DNA of 44,694 nucleotides from Allomuricauda sp. (GTDB lineage Bacteria; Bacteroidota; Bacteroidia; Flavobacteriales; Flavobacteriaceae): NCBI RefSeq assembly GCF_028282265.1, contig NZ_JANQIH010000094.1, positions 1 to 44,694 of the forward strand, read 5' to 3'. Shown piece by piece: positions 35,979 to 42,794 of this stretch (position 1 is its first letter; each line of letters starts with the position of its first letter). The notes under the pieces were generated by a model. It saw only the letters and a program-made list of their open reading frames with translations, ran no database searches and was not told where the DNA came from. The position numbers and the translations under genes were made by a program.

Positions 35979-38240
35979 CTAAAACCAGAACCCAACACTT
36001 ATAAATATATTGTCACTATCTGTTTCGGGCGACCAACTATAGAAAATTTGAACGGGTCCAAGAAAGGATTCAAGGCCGTATCCCAAACCAAAACCACTAA
36101 AGGTAGGTTCTGTAAACCATTCACCCGTTCTAAAAAGATCATCCTCAACATTGGCAAAATTTGCAGAGAACATCAAGTGGTTTTTGGGAGCAAATTCAAA
36201 GTCCAATCTACCAAATGCCTTTACAAAACTATTTCCGGGAAGGCTTAAAAAATCATATCCGAAGAATGGAATGAAGTTATTCAAGAGGTCATTTCCATAA
36301 CCTCCGAGAACAAAATCGAAGGAAGTTACGTTGGAAGTGCCCAATTTAAAACCTCCACCAGTCTCTAAATTGAGATGCAGATTATGGAAAAGGGAAAACG
36401 CTGTTCCTATCCTTGCTTGACCAATGGAGAACTCTTTGAAGTTATCGTTAAAATCGGAAGAAACCAGATACAAATGAAAATCACTGTCAAAAAAGATACC
36501 CTTAGTAGGAAAATATTTGTCATCGTAGGTGTCAAGAATAATCTTACCATAAGCACTGAAATAGTTCGAGTCCTCAAAAAAAGTACGATCCGAACCAGTA
36601 AGTACCAATCCTTCTTCCTGGCTTTCAATGAACTCATTCAAAGTCCTTGTACTATATCTCAACAGCTTGTGTTCTATCCCTAAAGTGAATGCAAATTCTT
36701 CGCGCAAAACGGTCTGCAAATAGATTTGATTGGTCCAATCACTGACATCAAGGTCAATTTCCCTGATATTGGGGTCATCAGGAACCTGAAAATTCGATCG
36801 TATCAAACCAAAGTCTATGTCTTGATCGAAACTGTTAAAGCTTGAGTTTATTCCAAAACTCCAATAGAAGCCCTTGTCGATATAATATTCCATATTGTAT
36901 CGAATATGGTCTCCTAAAATGAAGTCGAACGAAGCTACGTCATCCTTAAGTAAAAAATTCTTTTTGGTCAAATTGATTAGCGCAGCACTTCTGTACAAAT
37001 CGTCATAATGGGCAGCCATTTTAATGAACATCTTAGTCTCATTCTCACGAAGTTTAAGTATGAGATCGGTACCCAGTCCATTAGAAACCAATTGGTAGCG
37101 GATAGCCTTAAAATTTCCGGTCGCAGAAAGGTTATTGATCCCTTGTTTTAGTTTTTCAAACGGAATTTCTTCCCCCAAACTAAACCGTAATTTTCCCTTG
37201 ATATAACCTCGTGTGTAACGGTCATTCCCCTTGATAATGAGGCGATTTATGGTCAAGCTGTCCATAGTTGCTATTCGATCTGCATCTCTGCTGGGCTTAC
37301 TTTGGCGTTGAGCCAAGTTCAGTAGCTCTTCCTTTTTTCGTAGGGCGCCCGTCTCACCACTTAGCACTATGTCAGCTCCTCTCTCAAAATCAATTACCGA
37401 GAACTCATCTATATCAGGTCGAATGTAGATATCGGTGCCCTCAGATTTTCCTCTCATATCATTAACCGTTCTGTAATTGTTTATTTGGAGCAATATCTCA
37501 GTAGCTGAGGTAAGGGATTCGCGTGTGGCAAGTCCATGTTGCACGTCAACCCCTATAATAAAATCTGCCCCCATTTGTTTTACCTCATCAATAGGGTAGT
37601 TATTTACGACCCCACCATCAATTAAAATTTCATCCTCAATCTCAGCGGGTTCGAACAATGATGGAAATGTGCCGCTTGCCATAATGGCTTCGGGCAGATA
37701 GCCCTTGTCCAACAGAACCTCCTCTCCTGTTTCTACATTGGTGGCCATACATAAAAAGGGTATAGGGAGGTTTTTGAAGTTTTGTACATCTTTTACATGA
37801 TAAAGGAGCCGTACCAATTCGTTATAAATATTTTGTCCTCCTGAAATGGCTTGAGGGAAAGACACACTGAAATTGTCGAAGGGAAGACCCAAGGCATAAC
37901 GTTCCGAATTATCCTTTTCATGAAAAGTCTTGGCGCTCCTTGGCACATTGTCCTGAATAAGACTGGAAAAATCGGTCACGTTAAAAATTGAATCCAGTTC
38001 AAATGCCGAATAGCCTGAGGCATACAATGCGCCAACGATTGCCCCCATACTAGTGCCACCGATATAGTCGACCTTTACCCCAGTTTCTTCAATTACCTTT
38101 AAAGCTCCAATATGGGCCAATCCTTTTGCACCACCTCCACTTAGGACCAATCCTACCTTAATATCTTCTTCATTGCCTGTCTGCGCCAAACCATTCGCAA
38201 TCAGGAAGAAAAAAGTCATAAAAGCCAATCGGTACTTCAT
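35979..38240 (-). CDS. Patatin-like phospholipase with POTRA and BamA-type barrel (PlpD-like)
   Basis: A 753-aa protein combining a signal peptide ('IANGLAQ'), a patatin phospholipase domain (about residues 27-300), a POTRA-like domain (about 325-400) and a C-terminal 16-strand-type beta-barrel ending 'NIFISVGFWF'. This is the architecture of type Vd autotransporters such as PlpD. The Ser-Asp dyad is intact: oxyanion loop 'SGGGAKGLAH', nucleophile Ser64 in 'GTSMG', and Asp208 in 'IDGGVVNN'. It probably displays a lipase at or through the outer membrane; flavobacterial versions keep domain and barrel together. The gene lies 9 bp after uvrC on the same strand, so both are likely cotranscribed. 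Confidence 0.93.
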   Translation of the reverse strand: MKYRLAFMTFFFLIANGLAQTGNEEDIKVGLVLSGGGAKGLAHIGALKVIEETGVKVDYIGGTSMGAIVGALYASGYSAFELDSIFNVTDFSSLIQDNVPRSAKTFHEKDNSERYALGLPFDNFSVSFPQAISGGQNIYNELVRLLYHVKDVQNFKNLPIPFLCMATNVETGEEVLLDKGYLPEAIMASGTFPSLFEPAEIEDEILIDGGVVNNYPIDEVKQMGADFIIGVDVQHGLATRESLTSATEILLQINNYRTVNDMRGKSEGTDIYIRPDIDEFSVIDFERGADIVLSGETGALRKKEELLNLAQRQSKPSRDADRIATMDSLTINRLIIKGNDRYTRGYIKGKLRFSLGEEIPFEKLKQGINNLSATGNFKAIRYQLVSNGLGTDLILKLRENETKMFIKMAAHYDDLYRSAALINLTKKNFLLKDDVASFDFILGDHIRYNMEYYIDKGFYWSFGINSSFNSFDQDIDFGLIRSNFQVPDDPNIREIDLDVSDWTNQIYLQTVLREEFAFTLGIEHKLLRYSTRTLNEFIESQEEGLVLTGSDRTFFEDSNYFSAYGKIILDTYDDKYFPTKGIFFDSDFHLYLVSSDFNDNFKEFSIGQARIGTAFSLFHNLHLNLETGGGFKLGTSNVTSFDFVLGGYGNDLLNNFIPFFGYDFLSLPGNSFVKAFGRLDFEFAPKNHLMFSANFANVEDDLFRTGEWFTEPTFSGFGLGYGLESFLGPVQIFYSWSPETDSDNIFISVGFWF

Positions 38241-38249
38241 ATTCTTTTG

Positions 38250-40037
38250 CTAATGAAAAGTGTCATATATTTTTTTTGCTTTGGACAGACCAACCTTTTC
38301 GGCCAAACTCTCAACCGATGCCTCTCTTATTCGTTTCACCGATTTAAAACTTTGTAGCAGTTGTTCCGCTGTCTTTTTGCCAATCCCTTCAATGCCCTCC
38401 AATTCTGAGTTTATGGCGCTTTTGCTTCTTCGGTTTCTATGGTGGGTAATTCCAAATCGGTGGGCCTCATTCCTTAATTGTTGAATGATTTTAAGGGTCT
38501 CTGATTTCTTATCCAGATATAACGGAATGGGGTCGTCGGGAAAAAAGATTTCTTCTAAACGCTTAGCTATGCCAATAATGGCTATTTTGCCCCTTAGCCC
38601 AAGTACTTCCAAACTCTTTAGCGCTGAGGACAATTGTCCTTTTCCTCCATCGATTACAATGAGCTGTGGTAAACTCTCATCCTCATCAAGTAATCTTCGG
38701 TATCTACGAAAAACCACCTCTTCCATACTGGCAAAATCATCTGGGCCTTCAACAGTTTTTATATTAAAATGCCTATAGTCCTTCTTAAACGGTTTACCAT
38801 TGCGAAAGACTACGCACGCTGCCACAGGATTACTGCCTTGAATATTGGAGTTGTCGAAACATTCAATATGCGCGGGCTCCTCCGACAGTCGTAAATCAGC
38901 CTTCATCTGTGCCATAATCCTTTTAGTATGCCGATCTGGGTCGGTAACCTTAATTTGTTTAAAACGGTCTTGTCGAAAAAACCTCGCATTACGCTCAGAA
39001 AGTTCCATTATGCGTTTTTTGTCTCCTAGCTTTGGCACGGTAATCTTTAGGTTTTCTTCAACAACCACGGGAAAGGGAAGATAAATCTCCCTAGAATTCG
39101 AATTGAACCTTTGCCGAAGCTCAATAATGGCCAATTGAAGTAAGTCTTCATCGGTCTCCTGCAATTTTTTCTTAATCTCAAGGGTATGCGATTGGGTTAT
39201 TGAACCATGGGAGAGCTGGAGAAAATTCACATATCCATGAGTCTCGTCGGAAATAATCGTGAAAACATCAACATTGTTGATTTTGGGATTTACCACAGTA
39301 GACTTAACCTGATAGTTTTCAAGAATTTCGATTTTTTCCTTGATGCGTTGAGCCTCTTCAAATTCCATGTTTTCGGCTTTCTGTTTCATTTGGATTTTAA
39401 AGTGCTGGAGCGAACTTTTGAAATTCCCTTTGATAATATCGCGAACATGGGTTATTTGTCCATGGTATTCTTCGGCAGATTGTAGTCCCTCGCAAGGGCC
39501 CTTACAATTTCCCAAATGGTATTCTAAACAAACTTTGTACTTACCGGCGTTTATTTTTTCTTCGGAAAGATCATAATTACAGGTTCTCAAGGGGTAAAGA
39601 CTCTTCACAAGGTCCAGCAGGGTCCTTACGGTTCTCATGCTTGTATACGGACCATAATATTCAGAGCCATCCTTAATCAACTTCCGAGTGGGGAAAACCC
39701 TAGGAAACCTTTCATTTTTGATACAAATCCAAGGATAAGATTTATCATCTTTGAGCAAAACATTATATCGGGGTTGATGCTCTTTGATCAAGTTATTCTC
39801 CAATAAGAGAGCATCAGACTCGGTGGCTACCACAATGTGACGGATTGTCCTGATTTTCTTGACCATCACCCGGGTTTTACCATATTCGTGATTCTTCACA
39901 AAATAAGAGGAAACCCTTTTCTTTAAGTCCTTTGCTTTTCCAACGTACAAGATTTTTCCATTCTCATCAAAAAACTGATACACTCCCGGATTGTGAGGAA
40001 GGGCACTTATTTGAATTTCAATTGCAGAATTCAGCAT
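38250..40037 (-). CDS. uvrC: Excinuclease ABC subunit C
   Basis: A 595-aa nucleotide-excision-repair nuclease that makes both incisions around a DNA lesion bound by UvrAB. In order it has a GIY-YIG nuclease domain ('GVYQFF' at 18 and 'YVGKAKDLKKRVSSYF' from 31), a cysteine-containing linker ('YHLGNCKGPCEG'), a UVR/UvrB-binding motif ('QMKQKAENMEFEEAQRIKEK'), an RNase H-like C-terminal nuclease domain ('CFDNSNIQGSNPVAACVVF', 'VIDGGKGQL', 'ITHHRNRRSK') and tandem helix-hairpin-helix repeats at the end ('IEGIGKKTAEQLL'). Normal length. It is the first gene of a two-gene operon with the patatin-like gene 9 bp downstream. A 366-bp gap lies upstream. Confidence 0.98.
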   Translation of the reverse strand: MLNSAIEIQISALPHNPGVYQFFDENGKILYVGKAKDLKKRVSSYFVKNHEYGKTRVMVKKIRTIRHIVVATESDALLLENNLIKEHQPRYNVLLKDDKSYPWICIKNERFPRVFPTRKLIKDGSEYYGPYTSMRTVRTLLDLVKSLYPLRTCNYDLSEEKINAGKYKVCLEYHLGNCKGPCEGLQSAEEYHGQITHVRDIIKGNFKSSLQHFKIQMKQKAENMEFEEAQRIKEKIEILENYQVKSTVVNPKINNVDVFTIISDETHGYVNFLQLSHGSITQSHTLEIKKKLQETDEDLLQLAIIELRQRFNSNSREIYLPFPVVVEENLKITVPKLGDKKRIMELSERNARFFRQDRFKQIKVTDPDRHTKRIMAQMKADLRLSEEPAHIECFDNSNIQGSNPVAACVVFRNGKPFKKDYRHFNIKTVEGPDDFASMEEVVFRRYRRLLDEDESLPQLIVIDGGKGQLSSALKSLEVLGLRGKIAIIGIAKRLEEIFFPDDPIPLYLDKKSETLKIIQQLRNEAHRFGITHHRNRRSKSAINSELEGIEGIGKKTAEQLLQSFKSVKRIREASVESLAEKVGLSKAKKIYDTFH

Positions 40038-40188
40038 AGGGTAATCAAAAGAAAAATGCTTAGCAAAATTACAGTTAAATAAAAGGGTTTTTCGTTAAAA
40101 TTGACATATCGCCCCATAAAATTGATGTTTCTGGAATAGCTCAATGCCATTTTCTAAAAGGATTTTCATAATCTCAAGAAATGTTAAA

Positions 40189-40209
40189 AACCATTTTGCC
40201 AAAACGGTT
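40189..40209. promoter_or_regulatory. 21-bp near-palindrome, operator candidate
   Basis: AACCATTTTG-C-CAAAACGGTT is symmetric at nine of ten positions on each arm. It lies 152 bp upstream of uvrC and 195 bp before the smORF. A regulator binding site is plausible; so is a weak stem-loop. No family can be named. Confidence 0.35.
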
Positions 40210-40353
40210 CGCACATCATGTTTTTGAAAGAAATTACCTTCAAGCCCATGATTTTGTTTAACAAAAGCCTAAAGATGTTTAAAGTTCTGGCCTAAATGTT
40301 AAACTGTTGCTAAAAAAGGTGTCTTTCATCGATAAAAAGTGCATTTCGTGGTA

Positions 40354-40381
40354 TTGTTTCCAATTTATTTACCTATTTTTA
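40354..40381 (+). promoter_or_regulatory. Candidate promoter for the small membrane ORF
   Basis: TTG (40354-40356), a 17-bp spacer and TATTTTTA (40374-40381) fit the Bacteroidetes TTG-N17-23-TAnnTTTG pattern except for the last base. Transcription would begin near 40386, leaving a leader of about 18 nt before the ATG at 40404. Confidence 0.42.
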
Positions 40382-40403
40382 ATCCTATCAAAAGGATAAT
40401 TTA

Positions 40404-40493
40404 ATGGAGAATTATATAATCGTTTTGGGAATGTATTTGATTTTGATGCTTTTCTTCAAAATCTTTTTCTCTTTGTCTGCCAAAGAGCAATAA
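40404..40493 (+). CDS. Candidate 29-aa single-pass membrane protein (smORF)
   Basis: ATG to TAA encodes 29 residues: a three-residue polar start, one hydrophobic helix of about 20 residues ('IIVLGMYLILMLFFKIFFSL') and a charged end 'SAKEQ'. It is too short for the ORF track. Support comes from a promoter-like sequence 22 bp upstream of the ATG, an AAGGA about eight bases before the ATG, unusual in this genome, and its position 42 bp before the folate cyclo-ligase gene on the same strand. Small hydrophobic proteins of this shape often attach to membrane complexes. Chance ORFs of this size are common in AT-rich DNA, so conservation is the deciding test. Confidence 0.4.
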   Translation: MENYIIVLGMYLILMLFFKIFFSLSAKEQ

Positions 40494-40522
40494 AATTGCT
40501 TTCCGAAACACCCCAAACCTAT

Positions 40523-40543
40523 TTCAACATCCTTAATGTTGAA
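40523..40543 (+). promoter_or_regulatory. Hairpin containing the start codon of the folate cyclo-ligase gene
   Basis: TTCAACAT and ATGTTGAA form a perfect 8-bp stem around CCTTA, and the ATG at 40536-40538 is the first triplet of the 3' arm. In mRNA the start codon would be paired, which could reduce or regulate initiation. Confidence 0.45.
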
Positions 40544-41099
40544 GCATGAACTAAGAAAAAAATATCGAGGACTCCGCAATGCTTTAGGCACTGAGGAAAT
40601 TTCGATTAAAAGTGTACACTTAACCAACAATATTCTTACAATCCCTATGTGGGATTTTTTTTATTTCCATGTTTTTCTGAGCATCACTGAAAATAAGGAA
40701 GTTGACACACATCCATTGATAACCTTGTTGCAAGGAAAGGACAAAAGTCTGGTAGTTCCCAAAGTTACGGGCGACCATTCCATGACCCAATATCTTTTAC
40801 AAGACAATACCGCCCTAAAACTAAACAAATGGAACATTCCAGAACCTGTAGAGGGAATAGAAGTGGACGAATCGAAGATAGATGTGGTATTTGTGCCTTT
40901 GCTGGCCTATGATGTTTTTGGTAATCGAGTGGGTTATGGGAAAGGGTTTTATGACAATTTATTACAAAAATGCAGGCCTGAAACCCTAAAAATCGGATTG
41001 TCATTTTATCCTCCTGAAAAGAATCGTATTGAAGATATCAATACTAATGATGTTAGGTTGGATTACTGTGTCACACCCGAAGAGGTGTACAAATTTTAA
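40536..41099 (+). CDS. 5-formyltetrahydrofolate cyclo-ligase
   Basis: A 187-aa enzyme that converts 5-formyl-THF to 5,10-methenyl-THF with ATP, returning folate to one-carbon metabolism in the cytoplasm. The family pattern is clear: 'KHELRKKYRGLRNAL' at the N-terminus, 'VVPKVTGD', 'NIPEPVEG' and the nucleotide/substrate segment 'VFVPLLAYDVFGNRVGYGKGFYD' (in short 'GNRVGYGKGFYD'). Normal length. The ATG is inside a perfect 8-bp hairpin. The 3' end overlaps the convergent lspA stop by 4 bp. It could be cotranscribed with the candidate 29-aa smORF just upstream. Confidence 0.95.
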   Translation: MLKHELRKKYRGLRNALGTEEISIKSVHLTNNILTIPMWDFFYFHVFLSITENKEVDTHPLITLLQGKDKSLVVPKVTGDHSMTQYLLQDNTALKLNKWNIPEPVEGIEVDESKIDVVFVPLLAYDVFGNRVGYGKGFYDNLLQKCRPETLKIGLSFYPPEKNRIEDINTNDVRLDYCVTPEEVYKF

Positions 41100-41728
41100 T
41101 CTCCTTTTTTCTTTTCGGATTTTGGAAAGGCCTTTTTATTGAAAACAATCAAAATTCCGACCCCGGTACTGATGGCCGTATCGGCTACATTAAACACCGG
41201 TTCAAAAAAGCGGAATGCTTTGCCACCAAAAAAGGGCGTCCATTCGGGCCAAGTCGTATCCACGATTGGAAAATAGAGCATATCAACTACTCTCCCGTGA
41301 AAAAGCTTACCATAGGGATTGTCGGTAAAAAGTGTTGAAACCTGATTGTAACTGTCATCAAAAAGTACCCCGTAAAAAACAGAATCAATAATGTTTCCCA
41401 AGGCGCCTGCGAAAATAAGAGACACGGCCAGTATCAAAGTTCTAGGAGATTGCTTTTTTATGATGTCCCAGAGCCAATAGCCTATCCCCCCAATGGCAAA
41501 AAGCCTAAAAATGGTCAATATCAGTTTACCTGATGATTCAGATATTGGTAAAAAATCGCTTAGCTTGGTACCCCATGCTGCTCCAGAATTCTCAATGAAA
41601 TAGATTTTAAACCATGAGAACACTTTAACATATTCCTCATATTCAAAATGCGTTTTTATGTAGATTTTGCTAATCTGGTCTACCAGCAGTACAGCGGCAA
41701 TAACTATGAGGGATTTTTTTAAGCTCAT
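41096..41728 (-). CDS. lspA: Lipoprotein signal peptidase (signal peptidase II)
   Basis: A 210-aa inner-membrane aspartyl peptidase that removes signal peptides from prolipoproteins after lipidation, at the Cys seen in the many lipoproteins of this window. The two catalytic aspartates are Asp115 in 'GNIIDSVFYG' and Asp183 in 'FNVADTAIS'; 'VVDMLYFP' and 'IENSGAAWG' are also conserved. Four transmembrane helices are visible. It is about 40 residues longer than the Escherichia enzyme because of an insert before 'HGRVVDM' and a C-terminal tail, as is usual in Bacteroidetes. Last gene of the ileS-DksA-like-adhesin-like-lspA set on the minus strand; its stop overlaps the folate gene stop by 4 bp. 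Confidence 0.97.
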   Translation of the reverse strand: MSLKKSLIVIAAVLLVDQISKIYIKTHFEYEEYVKVFSWFKIYFIENSGAAWGTKLSDFLPISESSGKLILTIFRLFAIGGIGYWLWDIIKKQSPRTLILAVSLIFAGALGNIIDSVFYGVLFDDSYNQVSTLFTDNPYGKLFHGRVVDMLYFPIVDTTWPEWTPFFGGKAFRFFEPVFNVADTAISTGVGILIVFNKKAFPKSEKKKGD

Positions 41729-41761
41729 CCTGTTTAAAAAGATTGGGCAAAAGTAGGGATA

Positions 41762-42385
41762 TTATTTTGTTTTGTTCAAGTAGATATTGCCTTCTTTAGT
41801 GCTCAAAACATAGTGGTTATCTCCCTTTGGAATTGCTTTGGTAAACACTTCTCCGTAACTACTTTCAGCGGTTATGACCCCTGAAGTAGCGCTTAGCCAA
41901 ATGTTCCCCTTCTGGGTAGCCACGTCAACATTCTCACCAACATCAATAATGTGGCACTCTCCATCATCCAGTAAAACATTCAAACTATCATAATTCCCTT
42001 TTGCCGAAACATGGGTATTTGTTCCATATACCTTAACCCTTTTGTACTCAGGAACTACAATCTTCATAGTAATTGAAATCACTTTGTGTGCGCTCAGTTT
42101 GTCGTTGGGAAATGAAAATCCGGGTTGAAATCCGGCACTTACCAAAACCGAAGTCCCTTCTTCTTCAAGATTTACAATAAGGTTTTTGGCGTATTCTCCT
42201 TCAATTTCTGCCTCTACACGAAGCTCGTTCCCTTTCACGGTTTCCAGGGAAACCTCAAAGCAGTTTTCGGTGGCCACCAAAATGGATTCGGTTCTATCGT
42301 TAAGAAGGGTCTTTCGTACCTGTTTTTGGGCCGTTACCCTGCATGTGAAACCTGCAAGCAAAACAAAAACCAGAAGCCTTTTCAT
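41762..42385 (-). CDS. Secreted beta-rich adhesin-like protein (DUF4097/DUF2807-type)
   Basis: A 207-aa protein with a signal peptide ('VFVLLAGFTCRVTAQ') and a mature part of repeated short beta-strands ('VSAKGNYDSLNVLLDDGECH', 'VDVATQKGNIWLSATSGVIT', 'LSTKEGNIYLNKTK'), the right-handed beta-helix pattern of DUF4097/DUF2807 putative-adhesin proteins. No catalytic residues seen. It lies between the DksA-like gene (22 bp) and lspA (33 bp) on the same strand, probably in one operon. The location beside lspA is probably neighbourhood rather than function. Confidence 0.75.
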   Translation of the reverse strand: MKRLLVFVLLAGFTCRVTAQKQVRKTLLNDRTESILVATENCFEVSLETVKGNELRVEAEIEGEYAKNLIVNLEEEGTSVLVSAGFQPGFSFPNDKLSAHKVISITMKIVVPEYKRVKVYGTNTHVSAKGNYDSLNVLLDDGECHIIDVGENVDVATQKGNIWLSATSGVITAESSYGEVFTKAIPKGDNHYVLSTKEGNIYLNKTK

Positions 42386-42407
42386 AAAAAAGCTGGCTTA
42401 GACTACT

Positions 42408-42791
42408 CTATTTCTGCATGTTCTTCGCCTCGATGCTCAAGGTTGCGTGTGGAACCAATTTCAGACGTTCTTTATTGATCAGTTTGCCGGTAACCCTGCA
42501 AATGCCATATGTTTTGTTCTCAATCCGCAACAGGGCATTCTTCAAATCACGGATGAACTTTTCTTGGCGAATGGCCAATTGGGTGTTGGCCTCTTTGCTC
42601 ATGGTTTCCGAACCTTCTTCAAAAGCCTTGAATGTTGGGGAAGTATCATCCGTACCATTGTTGCCGTCATTCATATACGAACTCTTCAACAGGTCCAAAT
42701 GCTTTTTGGCTTTTTCTATTTTTTCCTCGATCAAGGTTCTGAATTCTTCTAGATCTTTATCCGAATATCTAACTTTTAACTCTTGTGCCAT
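42408..42791 (-). CDS. TraR/DksA-like protein with degenerate zinc finger
   Basis: A 127-aa protein with the DksA/TraR layout: an N-terminal coiled coil (residues ~8-90), an acidic tip region ('GTDDTSPTFKAFEEGSE' near 46-62) and a C-terminal finger 'YGICRVTGKLINKERLKLVP' with 'HATLSIEAKN' after it. Only one of the four expected zinc cysteines remains (Cys98); the others correspond to Thr101, Ser119 and Ala122. It may fold without zinc, as some DksA2 relatives do, and act in the RNA polymerase secondary channel, though that is inference. It starts 3 bp after the ileS stop and is almost certainly cotranscribed with it. Confidence 0.9.
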   Translation of the reverse strand: MAQELKVRYSDKDLEEFRTLIEEKIEKAKKHLDLLKSSYMNDGNNGTDDTSPTFKAFEEGSETMSKEANTQLAIRQEKFIRDLKNALLRIENKTYGICRVTGKLINKERLKLVPHATLSIEAKNMQK

Positions 42792-42794
42792 TTC

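Larger units (their letters stand above)
40038..40403. other. 366-bp intergenic region upstream of uvrC with palindrome and TGTTAAA motifs
   Basis: No credible gene is seen here. It contains a 21-bp near-perfect palindrome (40189-40209), several TGTTAAA/TTTAACA sequences (about 40182, 40257, 40290 and 40306), and at its right end the promoter-like TTG-N17-TATTTTTA sequence that precedes the small ORF. It separates divergent uvrC from the smORF/folate gene. Confidence 0.5.
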
